A DNA stretch of 64,000 nucleotides, from assembly GCF_014083945.1 (NCBI RefSeq), contig NZ_CP046444.1:682001-746000 (forward strand). Direction: 5' to 3'. A program made the translations under genes and the position numbers. This stretch comes from Granulicella sp. 5B5. Lineage in GTDB: Bacteria; Acidobacteriota; Terriglobia; Terriglobales; Acidobacteriaceae. Of this stretch, positions 50,354 through 60,075 are shown piece by piece (the stretch's first letter is position 1; every line of letters starts with the position of its first letter). The notes under the pieces were generated by a model. That model saw only the letters and a program-made list of their open reading frames with translations. It ran no database searches and was not told where the DNA came from.

Positions 50354-50959
50354 ATGAACTTTACGCCTTCTTCCATCGTTGCCCTCGTCGTCGCCGCCAG
50401 CTTTGCCGCGGGACTGAACGTTTATGCCACGGTCGCCACGCTGGGGCTGCTGGCGCACTTTCACTGGGTGGCGCTGCCCGGCGGGCTGGAGTCGCTGCAG
50501 AACCCCTGGGTGATCTTCGTCGCCAGCCTGCTCTTCGCGGTGGAGGTCTTCGCCGACAAGATCCCCGCCTTCGACCTCTTCTGGAACGCGGCGCACACCT
50601 TCATCCGCATCCCGGTGGCCGCGCTGATCGGTTACCAGGCCGCTTCCAACCTCTCGCCGGAGATGAAGCTGCTCGCCGCCGCTCTCGGTGCGTCGATCGC
50701 TGCGCTCGCGCACACGTCGAAGACCGCCGCGCGGGCGCTCGTGACGCCCAGCCCTGAACCCGTCTCAAACATCGCGCTGTCGGCGGGCGAGGACGTCGCA
50801 GCCATCTCGCTGACATGGCTGGCGACGCATCATCCCTATGTCGCCGGGAGCATCGCCACGGTGGGCATCGTCGTCCTGCTGCTGAGCCTGCGCTGGATCA
50901 GCGTGCGGCTGAAGCGGCTAGGGCAGCGGATGTTTGGCGGAGCACAGCCGGCCCAATAA
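50354..50959 (+). CDS. DUF4126 family membrane protein
   Basis: 201 residues with five hydrophobic segments. The N terminus VVAASFAAGLNVYATVATLGLL and the block LFAVEVFADKIPAFDLFWNAAHTFIRIPVAALIGYQAAS are characteristic of DUF4126. The function is not known; the conserved polar residues within membrane segments suggest a channel or carrier. It follows the GNAT gene by 45 bp and is ended by a hairpin at 50979. Confidence 0.85.
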   Translation: MNFTPSSIVALVVAASFAAGLNVYATVATLGLLAHFHWVALPGGLESLQNPWVIFVASLLFAVEVFADKIPAFDLFWNAAHTFIRIPVAALIGYQAASNLSPEMKLLAAALGASIAALAHTSKTAARALVTPSPEPVSNIALSAGEDVAAISLTWLATHHPYVAGSIATVGIVVLLLSLRWISVRLKRLGQRMFGGAQPAQ

Positions 50960-50978
50960 AGAACGCGTGCAAGCAGCA

Positions 50979-51003
50979 AGGGCGACCCGAATCGGGCCGC
51001 CCT
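50979..51003 (+). terminator. Rho-independent terminator after the DUF4126 gene
   Basis: AGGGCGACCCG and CGGGCCGCCCT pair with a single internal mismatch around an AAT loop, followed by CGCTTTGTTTCT. It starts 20 bp after the stop and may also serve the convergent ftsH. Confidence 0.75.
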
Positions 51004-51040
51004 CGCTTTGTTTCTCACCGGTTGGTTAATGCCTGTGTCT

Positions 51041-52954
<1,914 letters not shown>

Positions 52955-53237
52955 TCCGCTTCCTCGTTTCCTCTACCCCAGCCGGTCTGAAACGCCGCCT
53001 CAGCGGAGTCCCCCTGACCGCACTGTCTGCGGCAACCACCCGCAGGTACAACCTTTTAGACGCCAAACCCAGCTGGAAGGTGCAAGCGAACTTCCGTCTC
53101 CCCGCAAACCTGTACTGCGCCAGTCGATACAATTTTACTCTCTCCGTTATCGATTAAGGCACGGAAAATAGTAAGGAGAGCCTTGGCAAGCTACGCGGGC
53201 CCTGTTGCAAGTTCCACTGCGCGACACCGCCACCCGT

Positions 53238-54320
53238 TTAGACACCGTTCCGCCAGAACCGGAGCTCGCGGGCGGAGCGCTCTACCCGCAGCCCTTCGCG
53301 CAGCTCCAGCCGGCTGCCGATCCTGCCCGTCACCCCCGCCACCCCGCCGAAGCCCGCCAGCGCCAGCACCTTCGCGGTCTCCTCGGCAGTCAGCCGCGAA
53401 CCAACCTCCCTGCCCAGCGCCCGCACCACGCGCCGCCGGACCGCCGCAGGCATAGCCGCCAGCCGCGCGACTTCCACAGCGCAGCTCTGCTCGCCGACAG
53501 CCGTGCTGACAGCCCTGCCACCGCCCCGCACTGGCTTGCCGGGCAACAGTACCTGCGGCAGCAGCCGCGCAACCTCCGCCTGCCAGTAGCTCTCCTCGTC
53601 GCGAGCGATGGCTGCCAGCCGCGCCAGTGCGTCGTCTACCGATGGATTAAACCCGCGCAGTACTGGCATCAGTTCATGCCGCACCCGGTTCCGCGTCAGC
53701 GAGAGATCCCGGTTCGTCGCGTCCTCGCGCCAGCCCTGCTCCCGGCTGTTGAGAAACGACTCAATCTCCGCACGGCGCACCCCCAGCAGAGGCCGAATCA
53801 CTCTGCCGCTTTCTGATCCCTGATCCCTTACCCCCGACCCCTTTACCTCCGGCGAGATGCCGCCAAGCCCCTCCGTCCACGCGCCGCGCAACAGCTTCAT
53901 CATCACTGTCTCGGCCTGGTCGTCGAGGGTATGCGCCGTGGCGACAGCATCGGCCAGCCCCTGCCGCAGCAGCCCCCGTAGGGCGTCATAGCGCAGCTCG
54001 CGCGCGGCCTCCTCCAGCCCCTCGCGCTCAGCAGCCTGCCGAGCGGCAGTATCCACGCGAAAGACCTGTAGCGGCACCTGCAGCCGTTCGCACAGCTCCC
54101 GGACAAAGGCCTCGTCGGCATCGGCGTCGGCCCCACGCAGGCCGTGGTGCACGTGCGCCGCGCTGACCACGATGCCCAGCGGCGTCTTTTCGGCGTTGGC
54201 CTCCAACAGCGCCAGCAGCAGCGCGGTCGAGTCCGCCCCGCCGCTGACGGCCACGCAAACCCGGTCGCCAGCCCGCAGCAGCTGCCGGTCCCATGCCAAA
54301 AATGGTTTATTTACCGCCAT
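53238..54320 (-). CDS. tilS: tRNA(Ile)-lysidine synthetase
   Basis: 360 residues. Makes lysidine at C34 of tRNA-Ile(CAU) with ATP and lysine. The PP-loop motif SGGADS is at 26-31; VVSAAHVHHGLRGADADADEAFV, the DAVATAHTLDDQAETVMMKLLRGA block and IRPLLGVRRAEIESFL are diagnostic, followed by WREDATNRDLSLTRNRVRHELMPVL. A short extra piece (EVKGSGVRDQGSESG) before IRPLLG is encoded by a heptamer array at 53814-53841. The C-terminal tRNA-binding part is short. ftsH lies downstream on the same strand. Confidence 0.95.
   Translation of the reverse strand: MAVNKPFLAWDRQLLRAGDRVCVAVSGGADSTALLLALLEANAEKTPLGIVVSAAHVHHGLRGADADADEAFVRELCERLQVPLQVFRVDTAARQAAEREGLEEAARELRYDALRGLLRQGLADAVATAHTLDDQAETVMMKLLRGAWTEGLGGISPEVKGSGVRDQGSESGRVIRPLLGVRRAEIESFLNSREQGWREDATNRDLSLTRNRVRHELMPVLRGFNPSVDDALARLAAIARDEESYWQAEVARLLPQVLLPGKPVRGGGRAVSTAVGEQSCAVEVARLAAMPAAVRRRVVRALGREVGSRLTAEETAKVLALAGFGGVAGVTGRIGSRLELREGLRVERSARELRFWRNGV
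53814..53841. repeat. Heptamer array inside tilS
   Basis: TGATCCC TGATCCC TTACCCC CGACCCC on the plus strand, four 7-bp units of the same TNNYCCC class as the intergenic arrays. In tilS they are read as part of VKGSGVRDQGSES. Confidence 0.65.
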
Positions 54321-54432
54321 CTCTCCATCTTAGGCGACCGGCGGCAGCTTGTCTGACCGCGTCCACGCGCGCTGATTTTCTTCCGCCAAAGCCTTGCCAG
54401 CCGCCCCCGTTCGCTGCCATGATACTCAGCCT

Positions 54433-54903
54433 ATGAACACCATTCGCCGCGCCACCGTCGAAGACGCCGAGCTCATCACCGAGCACCGCCACCAGATGTT
54501 TGCCGACAACAAGCTCGCCACCGAAGAGCGCTACGCCGAGATGGACACCAACTTCCTGCCCTGGGTCCGCGAACGTCTCGCCGACGGCCGCTACGTCGGG
54601 CTGTTGCTAGAAGACGCCTCGACCCACCAGGTCGTCTCCGCCTGTGGCATCTTCTATATGGACTTCCCGCCGCACTACCACGACCCAGAGCCCACCCGCG
54701 CGTACCTGCTCAACTTCTACACCGCGCCCGAAGACCGCGGGCAGGGCTACGCCAAGGTCCTGCTCCGCGCCGCCATCGACGAGTGCTGCGCCAGGGGCGT
54801 CGGCCTCATCACCCTGCACGCCTCGCGCTTCGGCAAGCCCATCTACGAGAAGTTCGGCTTCACTCTGCACAACGAGTACGTCTTCAAGACCGGCTGCAAG
54901 TAA
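54433..54903 (+). CDS. GNAT family acetyltransferase
   Basis: 156 residues from the ATG at 54433; a TTG at 54394 is in frame. Acetyl-CoA-dependent GNAT fold: IRRATVEDAELITEHRHQMF, SACGIFYMDFPPHYHDPEP, AYLLNFYTAPEDRGQGYAKVLLRAAIDECCARG (acetyl-CoA loop RGQGYA) and LHASRFGKPIYEKFGFTLHNEYVF. The PxYEKFGF ending is typical of small-molecule acetyltransferases; substrate unknown. A 147-bp inverted repeat starts just after its stop. Confidence 0.9.
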   Translation: MNTIRRATVEDAELITEHRHQMFADNKLATEERYAEMDTNFLPWVRERLADGRYVGLLLEDASTHQVVSACGIFYMDFPPHYHDPEPTRAYLLNFYTAPEDRGQGYAKVLLRAAIDECCARGVGLITLHASRFGKPIYEKFGFTLHNEYVFKTGCK

Positions 54904-54904
54904 C

Positions 54905-55051
54905 GGGGCGAGACAGCAGTGAGTAGTGGGTAGACAGTAGTGAAAACCCTTGAAGAGGAGTGTCGTGAAAGCCGAGCAGACGATACGATCTACCACTCCG
55001 GTCTACTGCCTTTCACTCCGGTCTACCCACTACTCACTACTGCCTCGCCCC
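54905..55051. repeat. Long inverted repeat, 41-bp arms, upstream of ispD
   Basis: Arms 54905-54945 and 55011-55051 pair with only about four mismatches (GGGGCGAG...GTGAAA against TTTCACTC...CTCGCCCC) around a 65-base loop. The right arm is itself built of 7-bp units (CTACCCA CTACTCA CTACTGC). It begins one base after the GNAT stop and ends 25 bp before the ispD ATG. No target-site duplication is obvious. Confidence 0.85.
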
Positions 55052-55076
55052 ATCCCCGCGCTATACTGCGTATCCG

Positions 55077-55781
55077 ATGTCTGTCTTCGTAATCCTTCCC
55101 GCCGCCGGAATCGGCACCCGCATGGCCTCCACTACCGGTGGCGCGCCCAAGCAGTTTCTCCAGCTCAAAGGGCTGCCTGTCCTCATCCACTCGCTGCAGG
55201 CGTTTTTGGATGTGCCGCGCGTCTCGGCCATCTACGTCTCGGTGCGCGACGCCGAGCAGCAGCGCGTCGCCGACCTCATCGCCGAGCACGGCCTCTCCGG
55301 CAAAGTCACCGTCGTCACCGGAGGCGACACGCGCCAGGACTCCGTTGCCAACGCGCTCGCCGCGCTGCCCAGCACAGCGGAGGACGACATCGTCCTCGTC
55401 CACGACGCCGTGCGCCCGCTGATCGACTCAGCCACCATCTCGCGCACCATCGACGCCATCGAGAAGCACGGCGCGGCCATCGTCGGCACCCCGGCCATCG
55501 ACACGATTAAGCAAGTCGAGCGCACCGCCGACGGCGCGCTCATCGTCGCCACCATCCCCCGCGAGCTGATCGTGCTCGCGCAGACCCCACAGGGCGCGCG
55601 CGTCCCGCTGCTGCGCAAGGCCTTCTCCGAAGCCGCAGCCGACGAGTTCGTAGGCACCGACGAGGCCAGCCTGCTCGAACGTGCCGGCGTCCCGGTCTTC
55701 GTCGTCCAGGGCCACGTCCGCAACTTCAAGGTCACCCAGCCAGGCGACCTCGATATCGCAGAGTTCTATCTGGCAGGTTGA
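55077..55781 (+). CDS. ispD: 2-C-methyl-D-erythritol 4-phosphate cytidylyltransferase
   Basis: 234 residues. Third step of the MEP isoprenoid pathway, joining CMP to methylerythritol phosphate. The CTP-binding loop is ILPAAGIGTRMASTTGGAPKQFLQL; other marks are TGGDTRQDSVANAL, VLVHDAVRPLI, VGTPAIDTIKQ, AQTPQGARVPLLRKAF and TDEASLLER. Length is normal. A 147-bp inverted repeat occupies the space before it. ispF lies about 1.5 kb downstream, separated by an ArsR-SDR pair. Confidence 0.95.
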   Translation: MSVFVILPAAGIGTRMASTTGGAPKQFLQLKGLPVLIHSLQAFLDVPRVSAIYVSVRDAEQQRVADLIAEHGLSGKVTVVTGGDTRQDSVANALAALPSTAEDDIVLVHDAVRPLIDSATISRTIDAIEKHGAAIVGTPAIDTIKQVERTADGALIVATIPRELIVLAQTPQGARVPLLRKAFSEAAADEFVGTDEASLLERAGVPVFVVQGHVRNFKVTQPGDLDIAEFYLAG

Positions 55782-55789
55782 CGCATCCA

Positions 55790-56095
55790 ATGGCTGTGAC
55801 GAACGCGAAACAACCCGAGTTCACCGAAGATCAGCTCCAGCTGATCGCCAAGGCACTCGCCGACCCGCGCCGCTACGAGATCCTCAAAAAGCTCGGTGGC
55901 CAGCGTTGCGCCACGCCCTGCTCCACCATCCGCGAGAGTGTCGACGTCAGCGCAGCCACACTCTCACACCATATGAAGGAGCTGGAGACCGCCGGCCTCG
56001 TACGCTCGGAGAAGGACGGCAAGTTCGTCCACTACTTCCTGCAGCAGCACGTTCTGCGCGCGTATCTGGATCGTCTGAAGACTGACCTCGCTTAA
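55790..56095 (+). CDS. ArsR-family transcriptional regulator
   Basis: 101 residues from the ATG at 55790, 8 bp after the ispD stop; a TTG at 55778 overlaps ispD. Winged helix-turn-helix of the ArsR type: LIAKALADPRRYEILKKLGG, then SVDVSAATLSHHMKELETAGLVRSEKDGKFVHYFL. Two Cys in GGQRCATPC precede the recognition helix and could sense oxidants or metal, though the classical metal motif ELCVCDL is absent. The SDR gene behind it, with a cluster of TCGA motifs in its leader, is the likely target. Confidence 0.9.
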   Translation: MAVTNAKQPEFTEDQLQLIAKALADPRRYEILKKLGGQRCATPCSTIRESVDVSAATLSHHMKELETAGLVRSEKDGKFVHYFLQQHVLRAYLDRLKTDLA

Positions 56096-56262
56096 GCCCT
56101 ATCATTGCCGTTGTTTGTTTTCTTTCGCGGCCTTTGCGGGCTTTTCCTTTGCGCCCTCTGCGTGAACGCTTGTTCCGCAGCAATGCGCCGCAGGCGCGAG
56201 CGCTCACCCTCACCAGAAAATCACCGACACCATGAATCCTCCTGTACTTCACTCACATCAAT

Positions 56263-56300
56263 TCGATGGTTGTCGAAATATCGAAACGATTCGAGATCGA
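56263..56300. promoter_or_regulatory. TCGA cluster, candidate ArsR operator
   Basis: Five TCGA tetramers start at 56263, 56273, 56281, 56291 and 56297, including the near-palindrome TCGAAATATCGA. Spacings of 10, 8, 10 and 6 bp put most on one DNA face. The cluster lies 17 bp before the SDR start codon and just upstream of its AAGGAG. Binding by the adjacent ArsR protein is inferred. Confidence 0.5.
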
Positions 56301-56316
56301 CACAAGGAGATTTGAA

Positions 56317-57063
56317 ATGAGCAAGCTTACAGGTAAAGTCGCAGTCGTTACGGGCGCGTCGAAAGGCATTGGTGCCGCTATTGCCAAGTCGCTCGCAGCC
56401 GCTGGCGCCTCGGTTGTTGTGAACTACGCATCGAGCAAGGAAGGCGCGGACAAGGTTGTTGCCGAGATCACCAAGGCAGGCGGCAAAGCCGTCGCGGTTG
56501 GCGGCAGCGTCGCCAAGCCAGCGGAAGCGCAGAGCATCATCGACGCTGCAATCAAGAGCTTCGGCAAGCTCGACGTGCTGGTCAACAACTCGGGCGTCTA
56601 CGAGTTCGCGCCGCTCGAGGCGGTCACACCGGAGCACTTCCACAAGCAGTTCGACGTCAACGTGCTCGGCCTTCTGCTGGTCACGCAGGCCGCGGTGAAG
56701 CACCTCCCCAAGGGCGGCAGCATCATCAACATCGGTTCGCTCGTCAGCCGCGTTACGCCTCCGGCCAGCGCGGTCTACAGTGCGACCAAGGGCGCGGTCG
56801 ATGTGATCACAGGCGTACTCTCGCTGGAGCTCGGCTCCAAAGGTATTCGCGTGAACTCGCTGAACCCCGGCCTGGTCGAGACCGAAGGCACGCACACCGC
56901 GGGCTTTATCGGTTCGGACTTCGACAAGCAGCACGCGGCATCGGTGCCGTTTGGCCGCATCGGTCAGCCGCAGGACATCGCGGACGCGGCGGTCCTCCTC
57001 GCCTCGGACGAGTCCGGCTGGATCAACGGCCAGCTCATCAACGCAGCCGGCGGCGCTCGCTAA
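56317..57063 (+). CDS. Short-chain dehydrogenase/reductase
   Basis: 248 residues from the ATG at 56317 with AAGGAG upstream. Classical SDR: cofactor loop VTGASKGIGAAIA, NNSGVYEF, INIGSLVSRVTPPASAVYSATKGAVDVIT (Ser, Tyr, Lys of the active site) and VNSLNPGLVETEG. Resembles 3-ketoacyl-ACP reductase and glucose dehydrogenase-type members; NADP preference is suggested by YASSKEGADKVV after the second strand. Substrate unknown. Probably controlled by the ArsR protein encoded upstream. Confidence 0.92.
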   Translation: MSKLTGKVAVVTGASKGIGAAIAKSLAAAGASVVVNYASSKEGADKVVAEITKAGGKAVAVGGSVAKPAEAQSIIDAAIKSFGKLDVLVNNSGVYEFAPLEAVTPEHFHKQFDVNVLGLLLVTQAAVKHLPKGGSIINIGSLVSRVTPPASAVYSATKGAVDVITGVLSLELGSKGIRVNSLNPGLVETEGTHTAGFIGSDFDKQHAASVPFGRIGQPQDIADAAVLLASDESGWINGQLINAAGGAR

Positions 57064-57107
57064 CCTGCGCCCGCCGCTTGACAGGGCATTTACAATAAAG
57101 ATGTAGA

Positions 57108-57136
57108 CGAAGGCTCGGCCACCCGCCGGGCCTTCG
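57108..57136 (+). terminator. Hairpin after the SDR gene
   Basis: CGAAGGCTCGG and CCGGGCCTTCG pair with one G.U around a 7-base loop, 45 bp after the stop. No T run follows, so confidence is moderate. Confidence 0.55.
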
Positions 57137-57175
57137 CCATTCCACCGGCTCTTTGACAATTTGACTAGACAACCG

Positions 57176-57231
57176 GGGATACACCCCTAAGTCCAATCCG
57201 CTGCGGATCATAGGGCAAAAAAGGGGGAGGG
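57176..57231 (+). repeat. 58-bp gene-start element, copy 3 (upstream of ispF)
   Basis: Shares CTAAGTCCAATC, GCTGCGGATCATAG and GGGGGAGGG with copies at 20799 and 28829, with several differences. It lies 80 bp before the ispF start. Confidence 0.75.
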
Positions 57232-57311
57232 GTGCCACAGACTAACCCGCCCATCCGCTCCGGCAACTGCCTCCACAGACGCATCGACCACTCCGCGTTA
57301 TCATCACAGGA

Positions 57312-57935
57312 ATGAGCATGCGCATCGGCCTCGGCTTCGACTCCCACGCCTTCAAGGAAGGCGTCCCTCTCGTCATCGGCGGCCTGAAGATCGACCACCC
57401 CCAGGGACTCGCGGGCCACTCCGACGGCGACTTGCTGCTGCATGCCATCACCGACGCCCTGCTCGGCGCGGTCTGCGCCGGCGACATCGGCACCTTCTTT
57501 CCGCCGACCGACCCCAAGTGGAAGGGTGCCGACTCGACCGTCTTCCTAGAAACCGCGCTCGAAGAGATCGCGCTGGCTGGCTACAAGATCGTCAACCTCG
57601 ACTGCGTGCTCATCATGCACCGCCCAAAGATCGTCCCCATCGCCGCCGAGATGCGCGAGCGCGTCGCCGACCTGCTGGGCCTCGAGCTGAACCAGGTGAG
57701 CATCAAGGGCAAGACGCCCGAGGGCCTGCCGCAGGACGGCACCGCCGTGGCACACGTTGTCGTGCTGCTGGAGTCGCTCGACAACGGCGAGAGCGGCAGG
57801 AAACTCGCGCTGCATGCCGACCGTCCCACCGAAAGTGACATCGAAGCCGCCATCACCTCCATCGCAGCGCAGCCGCGCGACATCTCCGCGCTGGGCCGCA
57901 AGGTACCCGCCTTCGATACCGACGACCTGACATAA
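57312..57935 (+). CDS. ispF: 2-C-methyl-D-erythritol 2,4-cyclodiphosphate synthase
   Basis: 207 residues. Fifth step of the MEP pathway, zinc-dependent cyclisation with loss of CMP. Zinc site: Asp10 and His12 in GFDSHAF, with the later His in AGHSDGDLLLHAITDALLGA; GDIGTFFPPTDPKWKGADS and IKGKTPEGL are diagnostic. The usual enzyme has about 160 residues; here about 45 extra C-terminal residues (ESLDNGESGRKLALHADRPTESDIEAAI and on) follow the catalytic core. ATG with AGGA close upstream. Confidence 0.94.
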   Translation: MSMRIGLGFDSHAFKEGVPLVIGGLKIDHPQGLAGHSDGDLLLHAITDALLGAVCAGDIGTFFPPTDPKWKGADSTVFLETALEEIALAGYKIVNLDCVLIMHRPKIVPIAAEMRERVADLLGLELNQVSIKGKTPEGLPQDGTAVAHVVVLLESLDNGESGRKLALHADRPTESDIEAAITSIAAQPRDISALGRKVPAFDTDDLT

Positions 57936-58026
57936 ATCGCTGCCGAAGAACGAGCCCGGACGCGATTTTCTCTTTGCGGCGTGCCGGTTCTCCGGTACAG
58001 TTGCCTCAATGTTTTGAGGAGGCAAC

Positions 58027-58407
58027 ATGCTGCATCTTCACTTGCATCACGCAACGTCTCTCCTGGCCGCTATCGCGCAGCAGCCGGATTACGATCAGCA
58101 AGCCAAAGCCATGGGTGGCATGATCGCCGGGATGATGGGCTTCATCCTGCTCTTCGCTGTCGCCATCGTGGTGTTCTTCATCTTCCTGTTCTGGCGCATC
58201 TTCACCAAGGCCGGCTTGAACGGCGCTTTGTCACTGTTCATCCTGCTCTACCCCATTGGCTTCATCATTGTTGTGTGCATCCTGGCCTTCAGTGACTGGA
58301 AGGTCGTCCCGGCACCAACTGCCTCGCCGTACTACCCGCCGAGCTATCCGCCGCCACCTCCACCGCCAGCGATACCACCTGCCTACCAGCCCCCACCCCA
58401 GTCGTAG
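58027..58407 (+). CDS. Small membrane protein with Pro-rich tail
   Basis: 126 residues, GAGGAGG 5 bp before the ATG. Two hydrophobic segments (MMGFILLFAVAIVVFFIFLFWRIF and ALSLFILLYPIGFIIVVCILAF) follow a His/Gln-rich start, and the last 35 residues are mostly Pro, Tyr and Ala (PSYPPPPPPPAIPPAYQPPPQ). No family recognised. The Pro-rich tail may extend into the periplasm or bind partners. It lies between ispF and gltX on the same strand. Confidence 0.72.
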   Translation: MLHLHLHHATSLLAAIAQQPDYDQQAKAMGGMIAGMMGFILLFAVAIVVFFIFLFWRIFTKAGLNGALSLFILLYPIGFIIVVCILAFSDWKVVPAPTASPYYPPSYPPPPPPPAIPPAYQPPPQS

Positions 58408-58466
58408 CGCGTTCCAAACAACCCTGGCGGAGCGTCTCTGTTAAGATCAAAGTTTAGACAACTTCG

Positions 58467-59984
58467 ATGACAACAGAGACCTCCGCCCCCGCTTCGCAAG
58501 ACTCCCGCCCCACCCGCGTTCGCATCGCCCCCTCGCCAACCGGCGACCCGCACGTCGGCACCGCCTACATCGGCCTGCTGAACTACCTCTTCGCCAAGCA
58601 GCGAGGCGGCAAGTTCGTGCTGCGCATCGAGGACACCGACCGTACCCGCTTCGTCTCCACCAGCGAGCAGATGATCTTCGACGCGCTCAAGTGGATCGGC
58701 CTGCAGTGGGACGAGGGCCCAGACGTCGGTGGCCCCTACGGCCCCTATCGCCAGTCCGAGCGCACCGAGATCTACCGCGAGTACGTGCAGCGCCTGCTCG
58801 ACAACGGCACCGCCTACAAGTCCTTCGAGACCGCCGAAGAACTCGAAGCGATGCGCCAGTCGCAGCTCGCCGCCAAGCAGCCGCCGCGTTACAACGGCGC
58901 GCACCGCGAGCTCACGCCCGCACAGATCGCCACGTTCGAAGCCGAAGGCCGCCCGGCTGTGATCCGCCTGAAGGTGCCCGCCAGCGGCAGCACTACCTTC
59001 CGCGACGAACTGCGCGGCGAGATCACCTTCGACCACAACAACGTCGACGACCAGGTGCTGCTCAAGTCCGACGGCTTCCCCACCTACCACCTCGCTAACG
59101 TCATCGACGACCACCTGATGCAGATCACAGACGTCATCCGCGCCGAGGAGTGGATCAGCAGCACACCGAAACACGTGCTGCTCTATAAAGCTTTCGGGTG
59201 GGAGCTGCCGAAGTTCTGGCACATGCCCCTGTTGCGCAACATCGACAAGTCGAAGATCTCCAAGCGCAAAAATCCGGTCTCGCTCAACTACTATCGCGAC
59301 TCCGGCTACCTGCCGCAGGCGATGCTCAACTTCCTCGGCCTGATGGGCGGCGGCATGGCGCAGCCCACCGAGCAGGAGATCGTCAGCAAGGGCCTCAATA
59401 CCAAGGAAGGCGATATCTTCTCGCTCGCCGAGATGCTCGAGAAGTACGACTTCCAGCGCATCTCACTCGGTGGCCCGGTCTTCGACCTGGTCAAGCTGAA
59501 GTGGCTCAACGGTGAGTACATCCGCAAGCAGTCGCCCGACGAGTTCTTCGCAACGATGCGCGCGACCATCTTCTCCGACGAGTACCTCCGCGCCGTCGCG
59601 CCACTCGTGCAGACACGCCTCGAAACCCTCGGCCAGTTCGGCGACATGACAGGCTTCCTCTTCTCCGACAACGTCATGCCACCCGAATCCGTGTGGCTGC
59701 CCAAGAAGCGCGAGGCTGCAGACACGATCAAGTTCGCTGAAGAGCAGCTCACCGCGCTCGAAGCCGCAGCCTGGGATACGGTCAGCATCGACGCCGCACT
59801 GAAAAAGCTCGGCGAAGCCCAGCAGTGGAGCGTAAAAGAGAACTTCATGCTGCTGCGCGCCATCATCAGTGGCAGCACGCAATCGCCGCCACTGCTGGAG
59901 AGCCTGGTCGTCTTCGGCAAGGCGCGCACGTTGGACCGCGTACGGCGGTTCATCACCGCTCAGAAGCAGCCAAAACGCAGCTAG
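58467..59984 (+). CDS. gltX: Glutamyl-tRNA synthetase
   Basis: 505 residues. Charges tRNA-Glu, and often tRNA-Gln in bacteria using the amidotransferase route. Class I signature: HVGT at 29-32 within APSPTGDPHVGTAYIGLLN; the KMSKS counterpart is KISKR at 263-267, common in GltX. Other marks are FVLRIEDTDRTR, PYRQSERTEIY and DGFPTYHLANVIDDHLMQITDVIRAEEWISSTPKH. The C-terminal helical anticodon-binding domain is present. No interruption seen. Confidence 0.96.
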   Translation: MTTETSAPASQDSRPTRVRIAPSPTGDPHVGTAYIGLLNYLFAKQRGGKFVLRIEDTDRTRFVSTSEQMIFDALKWIGLQWDEGPDVGGPYGPYRQSERTEIYREYVQRLLDNGTAYKSFETAEELEAMRQSQLAAKQPPRYNGAHRELTPAQIATFEAEGRPAVIRLKVPASGSTTFRDELRGEITFDHNNVDDQVLLKSDGFPTYHLANVIDDHLMQITDVIRAEEWISSTPKHVLLYKAFGWELPKFWHMPLLRNIDKSKISKRKNPVSLNYYRDSGYLPQAMLNFLGLMGGGMAQPTEQEIVSKGLNTKEGDIFSLAEMLEKYDFQRISLGGPVFDLVKLKWLNGEYIRKQSPDEFFATMRATIFSDEYLRAVAPLVQTRLETLGQFGDMTGFLFSDNVMPPESVWLPKKREAADTIKFAEEQLTALEAAAWDTVSIDAALKKLGEAQQWSVKENFMLLRAIISGSTQSPPLLESLVVFGKARTLDRVRRFITAQKQPKRS

Positions 59985-60075
59985 CCCGGAGTGTAGTGCC
60001 ATGAAGCCTTCGTTCAAGAGCCGCAGGCGCGTGCATCTTCACACGCACCCGCGAGCGATCATCGCTCTCACACCA

